Shown here in pieces: positions 35,120 through 44,975 of a stretch of DNA of 64,000 bases (positions within the stretch are counted from its first letter, which is position 1; each line of letters opens with the position of its first letter). The DNA is taken from positions 1,984,001 to 2,048,000 of the forward strand of contig NZ_JAUSSF010000001.1 in the NCBI RefSeq assembly GCF_030812195.1. The letters are read 5' to 3'. The DNA comes from Chryseobacterium lathyri (GTDB lineage Bacteria > Bacteroidota > Bacteroidia > Flavobacteriales > Weeksellaceae). The notes under the pieces were generated by a model that saw only the letters and a list, made by a program, of their open reading frames with translations, had not been told where the DNA came from and made no database searches. The position numbers and the translations under genes were made by a program.

Positions 35120-37228
35120 CTAATCCCTGTTCTTAACTACAATCCATCCTGAATATTTTATTGGGGTATTCATTTTATCATTTTCATTCCAGCCCACAGA
35201 ATACCAATAGTTTCCGGTAGGTACTTTTACTCCTCCTTTGCTGGTTCCATCCCATTTATAGCCGGTAAATTTATCGATCTGATAGATCATATTTCCATAA
35301 CGATCGAAAATATTCATCACTAAGTTTTTCTTATTGGACAGTGCAGAATAATCAATAAAATCATTGTAGCCATCCCCATTTGGTGTGATCACATTGACAA
35401 GATTAGGGACAACGATACTGATATCTATCGGATCACAGTCGTAAGAATCTTTGACAAATATAGTGGCATCGCCTCTTTTAACATGGCTGAATTCATTGGA
35501 ATCCTGCCAGTTTATATTATCCATGGAATATTTGTAAGGGGCCGTTCCTCCTATCACAAATACCGTAACGGTAGTGTTTGAAATTTCTATACCTGAAACA
35601 ACGGGCTGCTCAGAAGGATATACTTTTACGTTTTGTACAACGGTACAATCTCCTGTTTTAAGCTTTACCCAATAAGTACCTACTCCAACATTCGTAATTG
35701 TCTGGGTAGTTGCTCCCGTACTCCACTCATAGCCGTTAAATCCCGAGCCTGCATCCAAAGTTGTTCTGTCTTCCACACAAATAATTTTATCTTTAAGAAT
35801 GGTAGAATAAACCGGTGGAATAACCACTAATGTAATTTTAGCTATGCTATAGCAACCCTGCGCATTGGAAACCCGTACATAAACCACACCGTTGGGAGCA
35901 ATATATGCCGCAGGTGTTAAAATTTCATTAGTCTGATTCACTGCATCTGCTGCTGAGGGATAATATTTTTTATTGGTTCCGGTCTGAGAGGTTACTGATG
36001 CTGCCGTAAGGTTAAAAGATGCCGTGGAAGGAGCACTCTCAATAGAACAGGATCTTAATGTAGTATCATTTACCACAACAATTGGATAGAATTTCAATGT
36101 TATCTGGGCAACAGCAGTACACCCGAAGGATGAAATCACTTTAACAAAAATGGTTCCTTCTGCAGAAGTAAATGCTGATGGATTGGTAATTTCATTAATG
36201 CCTGCATTCAGATCTGAGAGCGTGTTGTAATATTTCTTGGTCACGGTTGGGTCTGCAATAACATCTGCTGTTGTAAGATCAAATACTGCTGTTCCTGCAT
36301 TATTGTTGTTGCATTGGGTGAGTGTTGCATTTTTTGCCGTGATTTTACCGTCCTTAAATTTAAAAGTTCCGATCTGTTTACATTTATTGAGCGGACTGTT
36401 TGGGTTGACTGGGTCCGTATAGCCTATGCTGTAATAGTAAACAGAAGTTGTATTTACAGTTGTAGGAACCGTAATGGCATTATTCCCGGTTAATGCATCA
36501 TTCTGACTGGTATGATAACTTACGCTAAAATTAGGGTTTCCGTTTAAAATACCTGCAGAAAGTGTAGAGAAGTCAAATACAGCAGGGTTTACACAGATAA
36601 TTACCTCTTTTGGATCTGCCGGATTAGCAGCAGGAACTCCCGGAGGGATAAACGGATACGGCTGTAAGGCAGGATCTGTAAACGGAGATGCCAATGTTGC
36701 GGTTCCACCCCATGTTAAAGAAAACGGAGCTGTTGTAGTACTTGTACTGCTTACCCAGTTGTCAATAAATAAATAATAAGTTTGTCCTGGTAAAACATCT
36801 AAATATTTACAATAAGGTGTAAGTGAACCTCCGACCGCATTGGTAAGAGTACTTGTCATATTTAAGCCTGTAGCTGGCCCGGGCCCAATAACCGTTGCAG
36901 CATTGCAGCGTATGGGTGCTCCTAAAGTTCCACAGTTTACATTAGGACCGAAGATGGCCCAGTCATAGTCGGCATCCGGATTGTTTGGGACCAGATCGAA
37001 GGTAAGCGTTCCTCCTGTAGCAATCGTTATTTTATACCAGATCGAATTATGTTCACCCGTTCCGTCTATACAACTTCCCGAATTGACCAATTCTTTAATG
37101 TTGCCATATCCGGTAGGACTATAAGTAATATTGGAATTTCCGCAGACGGCAAGCGCTGTTGAACAGTCTGCCTGCGCAAAGAATACCTGAGAAATACCTA
37201 AAAAAATAAGGAGTAAAAGTTTTTTCAT
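35120..37228 (-). CDS. T9SS-exported protein with gliding-motility-type C-terminal domain
   Basis: 702 residues from ATG 37228 (MKKLLLLIF), with a Sec signal ending FFAQA. The N-terminal domain (about 20-190) has paired Cys and a GEHNSIWYKI segment seen in large Flavobacteriia surface proteins. A central part holds at least two tandem repeats of about 80 residues (each with KKYYxxxxDA/L, then EI..P.A and a V.V...GC pattern). An Ig-like unit follows, and the end is the CHU_C type B sorting domain (VITPNGDGYNDFIDY, FDRYGNMIYQ, WDGTSKGG). It is secreted by the T9SS and attached at the surface; adhesion is likely. An ATG at 37264 would add 12 residues before the signal and is unlikely. Confidence 0.9.
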   Translation of the reverse strand: MKKLLLLIFLGISQVFFAQADCSTALAVCGNSNITYSPTGYGNIKELVNSGSCIDGTGEHNSIWYKITIATGGTLTFDLVPNNPDADYDWAIFGPNVNCGTLGAPIRCNAATVIGPGPATGLNMTSTLTNAVGGSLTPYCKYLDVLPGQTYYLFIDNWVSSTSTTTAPFSLTWGGTATLASPFTDPALQPYPFIPPGVPAANPADPKEVIICVNPAVFDFSTLSAGILNGNPNFSVSYHTSQNDALTGNNAITVPTTVNTTSVYYYSIGYTDPVNPNSPLNKCKQIGTFKFKDGKITAKNATLTQCNNNNAGTAVFDLTTADVIADPTVTKKYYNTLSDLNAGINEITNPSAFTSAEGTIFVKVISSFGCTAVAQITLKFYPIVVVNDTTLRSCSIESAPSTASFNLTAASVTSQTGTNKKYYPSAADAVNQTNEILTPAAYIAPNGVVYVRVSNAQGCYSIAKITLVVIPPVYSTILKDKIICVEDRTTLDAGSGFNGYEWSTGATTQTITNVGVGTYWVKLKTGDCTVVQNVKVYPSEQPVVSGIEISNTTVTVFVIGGTAPYKYSMDNINWQDSNEFSHVKRGDATIFVKDSYDCDPIDISIVVPNLVNVITPNGDGYNDFIDYSALSNKKNLVMNIFDRYGNMIYQIDKFTGYKWDGTSKGGVKVPTGNYWYSVGWNENDKMNTPIKYSGWIVVKNRD

Positions 37229-37397
37229 AGATATATAGTTTTTAGTTAATGATTTGAAAACCAAATGGTATCCATTGATTTACAACACATACATCAAATA
37301 TACCTATATTTTAATCACAAACAATGGATTTTTAAAAATCTTGAATTATTTTAAATAAAAACATTAAATAATTACGATATAACACGATAAACACCAA

Positions 37398-38195
37398 CTA
37401 TTTTATGCTTGTAATATTTCCACAGAGATTTTCGAGATGGAAAATTTTATGAAACGGACTCTTTACTTCCTGCAAATGTTCTTTGTCCTGAATAAACGTA
37501 TACCTTGAGGCAATGGAGTTCATGTCCGAAACAATTACCAGCCAGCATTCGTCTACGGAAGTATCGTAATATGGGAATTTTTCATTTTTCTTATCAATAA
37601 GCTCAAGGATCTTTTCAGAACAAAGCTCATCAAAAAGGTTCATGCTGTATTCATGGGTAATAAAAACATTTCTGCGGTGAAAAGATTTCCTCATCCCTTT
37701 CACACAGCCTAAAGGTTTGTTCTTTTTGATGCTTCTGTAAATACTGAGAATATTTTCCTCCTGCTGCTCGATATTATCAAACTTGATATTGGGGTGAAAT
37801 TCTAAAAAATAAACACCACGATATTTCGCGGTGTCTTCCTGTTCTAATAGTATTTCTGCCTGGCGGAACATCTTATTTAAAGTGCTTTCTACTTTTTTCA
37901 TTTCCAGATGATTGATCACTTCAGTCAGTTCTATCCCGATCTTTTTGTCGTTGAGTTTGGCGATAAAGTCCGGACTCTCGCAGGTAAGATCTTCAAATTT
38001 GACATCGGGGAAGTGATGCATAAACGAATTAAGCAGTAGAATCTCAGATTTCTTTCTATACTTTTCGCGATCATGAAGCAGAGATTCATCTATTTTACGG
38101 TGATACTTTTCCATCGGCTTTTTTTTCAAATGCCGGTTCATATAGTATAGGCTTAGATTCTTTATTAAATCTTCATCAGAAAATGTCTTTTTCAT
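37398..38195 (-). CDS. Orphan PD-(D/E)XK-like protein
   Basis: 265 residues from ATG 38195 (MKKTFSDED). An ATG 16 codons upstream is possible, but it adds a segment (MACVLGHIKKSP) without family character. SPDFIAKLNDKKIGIELTEV gives D-x(n)-E-x-T, the layout of a PD-(D/E)XK nuclease with Thr in place of the Lys. A charged helical stretch follows and later strands (GVYFLEFHP, WLVIVSDM). Function unknown: it may be a restriction-like or housekeeping nuclease. It is a single gene between the T9SS protein and the glucan phosphorylase. Confidence 0.6.
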   Translation of the reverse strand: MKKTFSDEDLIKNLSLYYMNRHLKKKPMEKYHRKIDESLLHDREKYRKKSEILLLNSFMHHFPDVKFEDLTCESPDFIAKLNDKKIGIELTEVINHLEMKKVESTLNKMFRQAEILLEQEDTAKYRGVYFLEFHPNIKFDNIEQQEENILSIYRSIKKNKPLGCVKGMRKSFHRRNVFITHEYSMNLFDELCSEKILELIDKKNEKFPYYDTSVDECWLVIVSDMNSIASRYTFIQDKEHLQEVKSPFHKIFHLENLCGNITSIK

Positions 38196-38398
38196 AGGTG
38201 ATTTTTTTATGTGACCAAGAACACACGCCATATTGGTTTTCACCGTTAGAAGTTTTTGATTTTCAAAAATTTACATAATAAAGGTAAGTAAAAAAACTAT
38301 TCACAGGATACTTTTAAATTAATTTATCAAATAATTAATGTAAAGTTTATTTTCATAATCAATACCTTTAGCGTTCAAATTATAAAACTGTGATTTAT

Positions 38399-40054
38399 AT
38401 GGATTTTAAAAATTTTAAAATACCTTACAGCATCAATCCACAATATTCTAAAAAAGCCGTTTATTTTTCGATGGAATTTGCCATTGAACAGGTTTTAAAA
38501 ATATATTCGGGAGGCTTAGGATTCCTTGCAGGATCCCATATGAGAAGTGCATACAACCTGAAACAGGACCTTATCGGGATCGGAATTCTCTGGAAATTCG
38601 GTTATTACGATCAGGCCAGAAACCATGACCAGACCCTTCAGCCGGTATGGACCAGAAAAATGTACAGCTTCCTTGAAGATACTGGCATAAAATTTCAGAT
38701 TGAGATCCACAGCGCGCCGGTTTGGGTAAAAGTATGGTATCTTGATCCTGAAATTTTCAATACAGCACCCATGTTTTTCCTTTCTACGGATGTTCCGGAA
38801 AACGATCATGTTTCTAAAACGATCTGCCACAAATTATATGACGCCAATGAATCTACAAAACTGGCTCAGTATATTTTACTGGGAAAAGGAGGTGCTAAAT
38901 TACTGGATGAAATGAACGCTGAAAGAGATATCTATCATCTGAATGAGGCCCATGGACTTCCCGCTGCATTTTATCTTTTGAAAAAGTATAACGGAGATCT
39001 GAACCGGGTGAAGGAAAAACTGGTTTTCACCACCCACACTCCTGAAGAAGCCGGAAATGAAAAGCATAACCTGAAACTGTGCTATGATATGTCCTATTTT
39101 TCAGGGTTCAGCATGGAAGATGTAAAAAGTATCGAAGGAGCAAGTGATGACCGTTTCAATCACTCTCTGTGTGCTTTAAAAATGGCAAGAATGGCGAACG
39201 GTGTATCCAAACTGCATGGTGTGGTTTCCAGAGCTATGTGGAGTAAATATCCTGGAATCTGTGAAATTACTTCCATTACCAATGCACAAGAATTTAAATA
39301 CTGGGCGGATAAGCCTCTTTATAATGCCAAAGACGAGAATGATGCCACTGTTTTTGATTACCGTAAAAAGCATTTAAAGAAAAGATTATTTACAATTGTT
39401 GCAGACCAGACTGGAAATCTCTTCAATCCTAATGTTTTCACTATTGTCTGGGCCAGAAGATTTGCAGGTTACAAACGCGCAGACTTACTGCTGCATGATA
39501 AGGAAAGATTTTACAAATTGCTGAATAATGAGAAATATCCGGTACAGATCATCTGGTCAGGAAAACCTTATCCAATGGATTATTCTGCGATTTCCACCTT
39601 TAATACCCTGGTAGAGGAAAGTAAGGATCACAAGAATATGGCTGTTCTTACAGGATATGAGCTTTCCTTAAGCAAGTCTCTGAAGCAAGGTTCAGATCTG
39701 TGGCTCAACAATCCAAGGGTACCGAGAGAAGCTTCGGGGACATCAGGAATGACCGCTGCCATGAACGGATCTGTAAATCTTTCTACTGATGACGGATGGA
39801 TTCCTGAATTTGCCCAGCCAGGAGAAAATTCATTTGTTGTTCCGAAAGCTGATTATTCAAATATGAGTATTTACGAACAGGATACTTATGATCTGAATAA
39901 GCTGTATGATATTCTTGAAAACGAAATCCTGCCTACATATTACGACAATCCGGACCATTGGAGAAAAATTCAGTATAATGCTATGAATGATGTTCAGGAC
40001 CAATTTAACAGTGATAGAATGGCAGACGAATATTACAAAGTGCTTTACAAATAA
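38399..40054 (+). CDS. Alpha-glucan phosphorylase-like protein (GT35), PLP lysine absent
   Basis: 551 residues from ATG 38399; an in-frame GTG at 38390 would add three residues. It matches the short GT35 type: AVYFSMEFAIEQ, GGLGFLAGSH, HLNEAHGLPA, SRAMWSKYPG, RRFAGYKRADLLL. In catalytic members the segment GTSGMKAA holds the lysine that binds PLP; here it reads GTSGMTAAMNGSVN, with Thr (ACC at 39752-39754). Without that lysine normal phosphorolysis is unlikely, so it may use another mechanism or bind glucan only. I cannot tell if this is a family-wide trait. It stands alone on the plus strand, ended by a strong terminator. Confidence 0.82.
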   Translation: MDFKNFKIPYSINPQYSKKAVYFSMEFAIEQVLKIYSGGLGFLAGSHMRSAYNLKQDLIGIGILWKFGYYDQARNHDQTLQPVWTRKMYSFLEDTGIKFQIEIHSAPVWVKVWYLDPEIFNTAPMFFLSTDVPENDHVSKTICHKLYDANESTKLAQYILLGKGGAKLLDEMNAERDIYHLNEAHGLPAAFYLLKKYNGDLNRVKEKLVFTTHTPEEAGNEKHNLKLCYDMSYFSGFSMEDVKSIEGASDDRFNHSLCALKMARMANGVSKLHGVVSRAMWSKYPGICEITSITNAQEFKYWADKPLYNAKDENDATVFDYRKKHLKKRLFTIVADQTGNLFNPNVFTIVWARRFAGYKRADLLLHDKERFYKLLNNEKYPVQIIWSGKPYPMDYSAISTFNTLVEESKDHKNMAVLTGYELSLSKSLKQGSDLWLNNPRVPREASGTSGMTAAMNGSVNLSTDDGWIPEFAQPGENSFVVPKADYSNMSIYEQDTYDLNKLYDILENEILPTYYDNPDHWRKIQYNAMNDVQDQFNSDRMADEYYKVLYK

Positions 40055-40084
40055 AAGATAAAGATTTCAATCAAACTGACGTAT

Positions 40085-40126
40085 AATACAAAATCCCGTG
40101 AAAGTATTTTCACGGGATTTTGTATT
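40085..40126. terminator. Strong bidirectional terminator
   Basis: A 19-bp perfect stem (AATACAAAATCCCGTGAAA and its complement) with a GTAT loop, between the convergent phosphorylase-like and DUF6496 genes. The right arm overlaps the DUF6496 stop. Confidence 0.9.
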
Positions 40127-40310
40127 ATTCTTTTTTCTTTTTCGGAACTTTTAAACCTTTTTCTCTGGCTTCTGAAATTCCTATGGCCACAGCCTGTTTT
40201 CTGCTGGTTACCTTTTCTCCTGAAGAGGACTTCAATTTCCCCTCCTTGAATTCGTGCATGACTTTTCCTACTTTGTCTTGAGCTTTTTCTGAATATTTTG
40301 TTTTGCTCAT
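40125..40310 (-). CDS. DUF6496 family small basic protein
   Basis: 61 residues, strongly basic. The core KVMHEFKEGKLKSSSGEKV followed by TSRKQAVAIGISEARE and a Lys-rich end (VPKKKKE) is typical of DUF6496, widespread in Flavobacteriia and Proteobacteria and of unknown function; nucleic-acid binding is plausible from the charge. It follows a hypothetical gene by 11 bp and is probably co-transcribed with it. Confidence 0.83.
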   Translation of the reverse strand: MSKTKYSEKAQDKVGKVMHEFKEGKLKSSSGEKVTSRKQAVAIGISEAREKGLKVPKKKKE

Positions 40311-40321
40311 GATAAAAATTT

Positions 40322-40795
40322 TTAAGATTTGGGCAGGGATACCCCTAGTTCATAAACTTCAGCATGCTTCAAATATTTTGAGCGCTCTCTGGAAGTCACC
40401 GATTCAAAATGGTCATTCTTGATCACGATGATCGGATCTTCTGCATTTTCAATTTCAAAATTAGCCAGGTATCTTTCGTCCGGTGCGTCCTGACGCATTT
40501 CTGATTTTATTTTCTGTAATTCATCTGCGTATTTTCTGAATCCGGGATCAGATGAATGAATAAATTTATATTCATTGCCAGCATAAACGTAGTAATGAAG
40601 TTTTTTCTCAATAAGACCTGCTTCATGTGTAATCTGCGGATTATCATTCCCATCCTTAAAACCAACTTCTACCAGAGTCCCACCTTTTTTGTTTGCACAA
40701 TCTTCTGCATCTTTAAAGCTTGAAAATCCTGTATAAACAATCTGATCGTCCAAAACATAGCGGTTCAGTTTTTGGTTGTATGCATTCGTTTCCAT
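40322..40795 (-). CDS. Hypothetical protein
   Basis: 157 residues, soluble, no signal peptide, rich in Glu, Lys and Tyr. The N-terminal half is beta-like (LNRYVLDDQIVYTGFSSF, KLHYYVYAGNEYKFIH). I do not recognise a family. It is first in a two-gene unit with the DUF6496 gene and divergent from the DPP-IV gene. Confidence 0.72.
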   Translation of the reverse strand: METNAYNQKLNRYVLDDQIVYTGFSSFKDAEDCANKKGGTLVEVGFKDGNDNPQITHEAGLIEKKLHYYVYAGNEYKFIHSSDPGFRKYADELQKIKSEMRQDAPDERYLANFEIENAEDPIIVIKNDHFESVTSRERSKYLKHAEVYELGVSLPKS

Positions 40796-40888
40796 AATTA
40801 TTATTTAATTTGATTGTATAATAATACATTCAATTTTTTTGCCAAAACCTGTATGAAAAAAGCTTTTTTATGCATTTAATAAAATTAT

Positions 40889-40896
40889 TATCTTTG
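40889..40896 (+). promoter_or_regulatory. Promoter -7 box TATCTTTG of the DPP-IV gene
   Basis: A perfect TAnnTTTG match 19 bp upstream of the ATG. No clear -33 TTG. Confidence 0.5.
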
Positions 40897-40915
40897 AGAT
40901 CCATTAAAATTAGAA

Positions 40916-43045
40916 ATGAAAAAAATACTCTTAACTCTTACTGTGGCTGTAGCATTCCATAATGTATCGGCACAGGAAATCACTTTAGATAAAATATATT
41001 CGGGCTATTACCGTGGAAAAGGCATTGCCGGTATAGCATCCATGAAGAACGGAGAAAATTATCTGGTCATTGAACCGACGGGAATTGCCAAATATTCTTA
41101 CAAAACTTCACAAAAAGAAGGAAATCTCGTTGATGGTAAATTTGAAAGCTATGAATTTTCTGATGATGAGTCAAAAATCCTTCTTTTAACTGAAAGCCAG
41201 CCGATCTACAGACATTCATTTCTTGGAAAGTTTGAGGTGAAAGATCTGAAATCGGGGAAAACCATCAGCTTAAATGACGGTAAAACAGTTCAGGAGCCCA
41301 GATTTTCTCCTGACGCCACTAAAGTAGCATTTATTGCAGAAAATAATTTATTTTATCAGGATCTGAGTTCAGGAAAAATCACTCAGATTACGAATGACGG
41401 CAAGAAAAATTCCATTATCAACGGATTGGCAGACTGGGTGTATGAAGAGGAATTCGGGCATGCAAGACAGTATGAGTGGACAAAAAATTCAGATGCCATT
41501 GTATTTGTAAAATCTGATGAAAGCCAGGTTCCGGAGATCTATATTCCGATCTATGGAAAAAAACTTTATCCGGAGGAAATGCGTTACAAATATCCTAAAG
41601 CAGGAGAAAAAAACTCCATCGTTTCAGCGCAGCTGTACCGTCTTGACACAGGAAAGACGATGCCCATCAATTTAAATTCTTTCAAAAATTATTACATCCC
41701 GAACGTTATCCAGACAGCAAAACCTGACGAGATCGTTCTGGTAACTTCTGAAAGAATTCAAAATGCTTCGGATGTTTTAAAAGTCAACACTAAAACTGGG
41801 GCCGTTCAAAAGCTATTCACAGAAACAGATGATAAATGGATCGATACGGACAGTCCTACTCTGGAATTCCTTGAGGATGATTCTTTCCTTTGGGCGTCTG
41901 AAAGAGACGGAAACCGCCATCTGTACTGGTATGACAAGGATGGGAAGTTAAAAAAACAGATCACAAAAGGAAACTGGGAAGTAACTGACTACTACGGATT
42001 CAATCCAAAGTCTAAGGAAATTTATGTTCAGACCACTGAAAAAGGAAGTATTAATAAGGTAGTTTCAAAAGTTAATATTGAAAACGGAAAATCCCAACTG
42101 ATTTCTAATACGGAAGGAAACAATTCTGCCAATTTCAGCAAAAACTACAGTTATTTCATTGAAACGTCTTCTACTGCATCAAAACCTTATACTTATGTTC
42201 TAAAAGACGGAAACGGTAAAACAGTAAAAGAGCTGCAGAACAATAACGAACAGCTGCAGAAATTAAAGACAGACAATTTTGTGGATAAAGAATTCATCAC
42301 GATTCCAAACGGTGCAGGCGATCAGATGAATGCATGGATTATGAAGCCTAAAAACTTTGATCCTAACAAAAAATATCCGCTATTCATGTATCAGTATTCC
42401 GGTCCGGGATCACAGCAGGTTGCCAATTCATGGGACAATGGAAATGCTTTATGGTTTAACCATTTGGTACAGAAAGGCTACATCGTTGCCTGTGTAGACG
42501 GTCGTGGAACCGGCTATAAAGGTGCAAAATTTAAGAAAGTTACCTATATGAATATGGGTAAATATGAAATTGAAGATCAAATCACTGCGGCAAAATGGTT
42601 CGGAAACCAGTCTTATATTGATAAAAGCAGAATCGGAATGTTCGGATGGAGCTACGGAGGTTATATGACAAGCTTGGCAATGACCAAAGGAGCTGATGTT
42701 TTCAAAGCAGGAATTGCTGTAGCACCGGTAACGAACTGGAGGTATTATGATTCCGTATATACAGAAAGATTTATGAGAACTCCTCAGGAAAACCCTGACG
42801 GATATGATAAAAATTCTCCAACGGAATACGCCAACCTATTAAAAGGTAAATTTTTATTGATTCACGGAACAGCTGATGACAACGTACATTTCCAGAATTC
42901 TATGGAATTCTCTGAAGCTTTGATCCAAAACAAAAAACAGTTTGAGTTTATGGCCTATCCGGATAAAAACCACGGAATTTATGGTGGCCAGACAAGACCA
43001 CAGCTGTATCAGAAAATGACGGATTTTATTTTGAATAATTTATAA
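40916..43045 (+). CDS. S9 family (dipeptidyl peptidase IV-type) serine peptidase
   Basis: 709 residues with a signal peptide (about 1-19, NVSAQ). The N-terminal beta-propeller (DPPIV_N, about 80-440) contains EEEFGHARQYEWTKNSDAI, the Glu pair that grips the substrate N-terminus. The C-terminal alpha/beta-hydrolase domain has the triad S579 (GWSYGGY), D654 (HGTADDN) and H686 (NHGIYGG). It removes X-Pro/X-Ala dipeptides from peptides in the periplasm. Three POT-type peptide transporter genes follow on the same strand, so peptide uptake is a likely joint function. Confidence 0.95.
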   Translation: MKKILLTLTVAVAFHNVSAQEITLDKIYSGYYRGKGIAGIASMKNGENYLVIEPTGIAKYSYKTSQKEGNLVDGKFESYEFSDDESKILLLTESQPIYRHSFLGKFEVKDLKSGKTISLNDGKTVQEPRFSPDATKVAFIAENNLFYQDLSSGKITQITNDGKKNSIINGLADWVYEEEFGHARQYEWTKNSDAIVFVKSDESQVPEIYIPIYGKKLYPEEMRYKYPKAGEKNSIVSAQLYRLDTGKTMPINLNSFKNYYIPNVIQTAKPDEIVLVTSERIQNASDVLKVNTKTGAVQKLFTETDDKWIDTDSPTLEFLEDDSFLWASERDGNRHLYWYDKDGKLKKQITKGNWEVTDYYGFNPKSKEIYVQTTEKGSINKVVSKVNIENGKSQLISNTEGNNSANFSKNYSYFIETSSTASKPYTYVLKDGNGKTVKELQNNNEQLQKLKTDNFVDKEFITIPNGAGDQMNAWIMKPKNFDPNKKYPLFMYQYSGPGSQQVANSWDNGNALWFNHLVQKGYIVACVDGRGTGYKGAKFKKVTYMNMGKYEIEDQITAAKWFGNQSYIDKSRIGMFGWSYGGYMTSLAMTKGADVFKAGIAVAPVTNWRYYDSVYTERFMRTPQENPDGYDKNSPTEYANLLKGKFLLIHGTADDNVHFQNSMEFSEALIQNKKQFEFMAYPDKNHGIYGGQTRPQLYQKMTDFILNNL

Positions 43046-43056
43046 TTCCTTTTTTT

Positions 43057-43104
43057 AATAAATATAAAAACCTCTTAAGTAAATAAGAGGTTTTTATATT
43101 TATT
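43057..43104. terminator. Strong terminator after the DPP-IV gene
   Basis: A perfect 21-bp stem around AACCTCTTA / TAAGAGGTT with a 6-base loop and AT-rich flanks, 11 bp after the stop. Confidence 0.85.
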
Positions 43105-43187
43105 TTATTAATCATTTTTGGAAAATATTATTTATTTTATCAATTGAAATTAAAAACTTATTTTTGGGAAATTTGAAAATTGATTAT

Positions 43188-44843
43188 ATGAAGACTAAAC
43201 ATCCTAAAGGCCTGCCTTTCCTCTTTTTCACAGAAATGTGGGAACGGTTCGGGTATTATCTGATTCTTGGAATCTTTGTTCTTTATGTCATCGAGCCTAC
43301 CGGAATGAAAGGAGGACTTGGGCTCCCGGACAAAACGGCTGATGATATTTTCGGGACCTATATAGCTTTAACTTACCTTACCCCTTTCCTCGGAGGATTT
43401 TTGGCTGACAGGGTTTTAGGATATATCAAATCTATCTATCTGGGCGGGATTCTGATGGCCGCCGGATATATCGGAATGGGAGTTTTCAAAGAGCTTCCTC
43501 TTTTTTACGGTTCTCTGGCATTAATTATTATTGGAAACGGTTTCTTCAAACCTACCATTTCCACACTGTTAGGAAACCTTTATTCTGAAGAGCCTTACAA
43601 AGCCAATAAAGATTCCGGATATAATATTTTTTATATGGGGATCAATATCGGAGCATTTATATGTAATATTATTGCAGCTTTCATGCGTAATAAATTCGGT
43701 TGGGGTGAAGCTTTCATCACTGCGGGAGTAGGAATGCTTATTGGTCTTGTGATCTTTACAATTGGAAGGAAACATTACATCCATGCAGCACAGATGAAGC
43801 CTGTAGAAGAAGGAGATACCAAACTTTCAGAAATTTTAATTAAAGTTTTTGTACCTGCAATTGCCGTAGGAGCTATAGGATGGTTTATTCCAGGAAATAT
43901 TTTCGGAAGCGACAGTACAGACGCCTTTATTTTCGCATGCATTCCTGTAATTTACTTCTATGCATCGCTGTACTTTAAAGCTAAACCGGAAGAAAAACCT
44001 TCGATCGGAGCCCTTCTTTCAGTATTTCTGATCAGTATGTTTTTCTGGGCGGTTTTCAAACAGAACGGTACGGCTCTTACAAGATGGGCGAACTATTATA
44101 CAGATAGAAGTGTTCCTGCTTCTTTGGAAAAACCCCTTGAGGACATTTATATGGTGGAAGGAAAAGGTTATGAAGACAAGGAAGTTCCTGTATATGATAA
44201 CCAGTTCCAGTCTCAAAAAGACAAAAACGGAAAAAGCATCAAAGAAACCGGAAAAGATATCTATTTCAAAAATGTTACCCCTGAACAACGCGCAGCCTTA
44301 GAAAAAAATCCGGAAACTAAGGTCTATTTATACAATACGGAATTATTCCAGTCTATCAATCCATTCTGGGTGATTGCGCTCACTCCGGTTGTCGTAGGAT
44401 TCTGGGCCTTACTGAGAAGAAAAGGAAAAGAACCGATGACTCCTACAAAAATTGTACTGGGATTATTTATCTCAGGATTATCATGCCTGGTAATGGTTCT
44501 TGCCGTTATGGCCGGAGACAACGGTGCTGTAAAGGTTTCTCCGTTGTGGCTTGTTGCCGGTTACGGAGTCATTACAATCGGAGAATTATGTCTTTCTCCC
44601 ATGGGACTTTCTTTTGTTTCCAAACTTTCACCAGCAAGAATTACCGCATTAATGATGGGAGGTTTCTTCTTAGCCAACTCAGTTGGTAACAAGCTTTCTG
44701 GAATCCTGGCGAGTACCTGGTACAGCTATGACAATAAGATGAATTACTTCCTCGTTAACTTTGCCTTGTTAATATTTGCGACACTTTTAGGCCTGTCAAT
44801 GTTAAAAAGATTGAATAAGATCATGAAGGAAAAAGGTCACTAA
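43188..44843 (+). CDS. POT/PTR family peptide transporter 1
   Basis: 551 residues from ATG 43188 (MKTKHPKG). An in-frame TTG at 43164 lies in a -7-like box (TATTTTTG), so the shorter start is chosen. It has POT motifs: the ExxER-type FFTEMWERFGYY in TM1, the GGFLADRVLG PTR signature 1, FYMGINIGAF in TM5, and 14 spans. A long hydrophilic insert (about 330-400, GKGYEDKEVPVYDNQF) between TM spans is unusual. It imports di/tripeptides with protons across the inner membrane. Confidence 0.93.
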   Translation: MKTKHPKGLPFLFFTEMWERFGYYLILGIFVLYVIEPTGMKGGLGLPDKTADDIFGTYIALTYLTPFLGGFLADRVLGYIKSIYLGGILMAAGYIGMGVFKELPLFYGSLALIIIGNGFFKPTISTLLGNLYSEEPYKANKDSGYNIFYMGINIGAFICNIIAAFMRNKFGWGEAFITAGVGMLIGLVIFTIGRKHYIHAAQMKPVEEGDTKLSEILIKVFVPAIAVGAIGWFIPGNIFGSDSTDAFIFACIPVIYFYASLYFKAKPEEKPSIGALLSVFLISMFFWAVFKQNGTALTRWANYYTDRSVPASLEKPLEDIYMVEGKGYEDKEVPVYDNQFQSQKDKNGKSIKETGKDIYFKNVTPEQRAALEKNPETKVYLYNTELFQSINPFWVIALTPVVVGFWALLRRKGKEPMTPTKIVLGLFISGLSCLVMVLAVMAGDNGAVKVSPLWLVAGYGVITIGELCLSPMGLSFVSKLSPARITALMMGGFFLANSVGNKLSGILASTWYSYDNKMNYFLVNFALLIFATLLGLSMLKRLNKIMKEKGH

Positions 44844-44867
44844 TCCTCATTTATCATAAAGAATATC

Positions 44868-44898
44868 AAGCTGCAGAACCGCTCTGCAGCTTTTTTAT
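44868..44898 (+). terminator. Terminator of transporter 1
   Basis: AAGCTGCAGA-ACCGC-TCTGCAGCTT with T run, 25 bp after the stop. Confidence 0.8.
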
Positions 44899-44918
44899 TT
44901 AAATATAAAATTAAAACC

Positions 44919-44948
44919 TTGTCAAAAACTCAAAAAAAACTATATTTG
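44919..44948 (+). promoter_or_regulatory. Consensus promoter of transporter 2
   Basis: TTG (44919-44921), 19-bp spacer, TATATTTG (44941-44948): a perfect Bacteroidota promoter. Because it occupies the in-frame sequence upstream, the true start is ATG 44976, 27 bp after the -7 box. Confidence 0.85.
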
Positions 44949-44975
44949 TCAGTCTTAACAAAAATTAACAATAGA

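Noticed and set aside
43164..43187. Longer N-terminus of POT transporter 1 from TTG
   Set aside because: The added residues lie in a promoter-like -7 box and are unlike the family. ATG 43188 starts right before the family motif.
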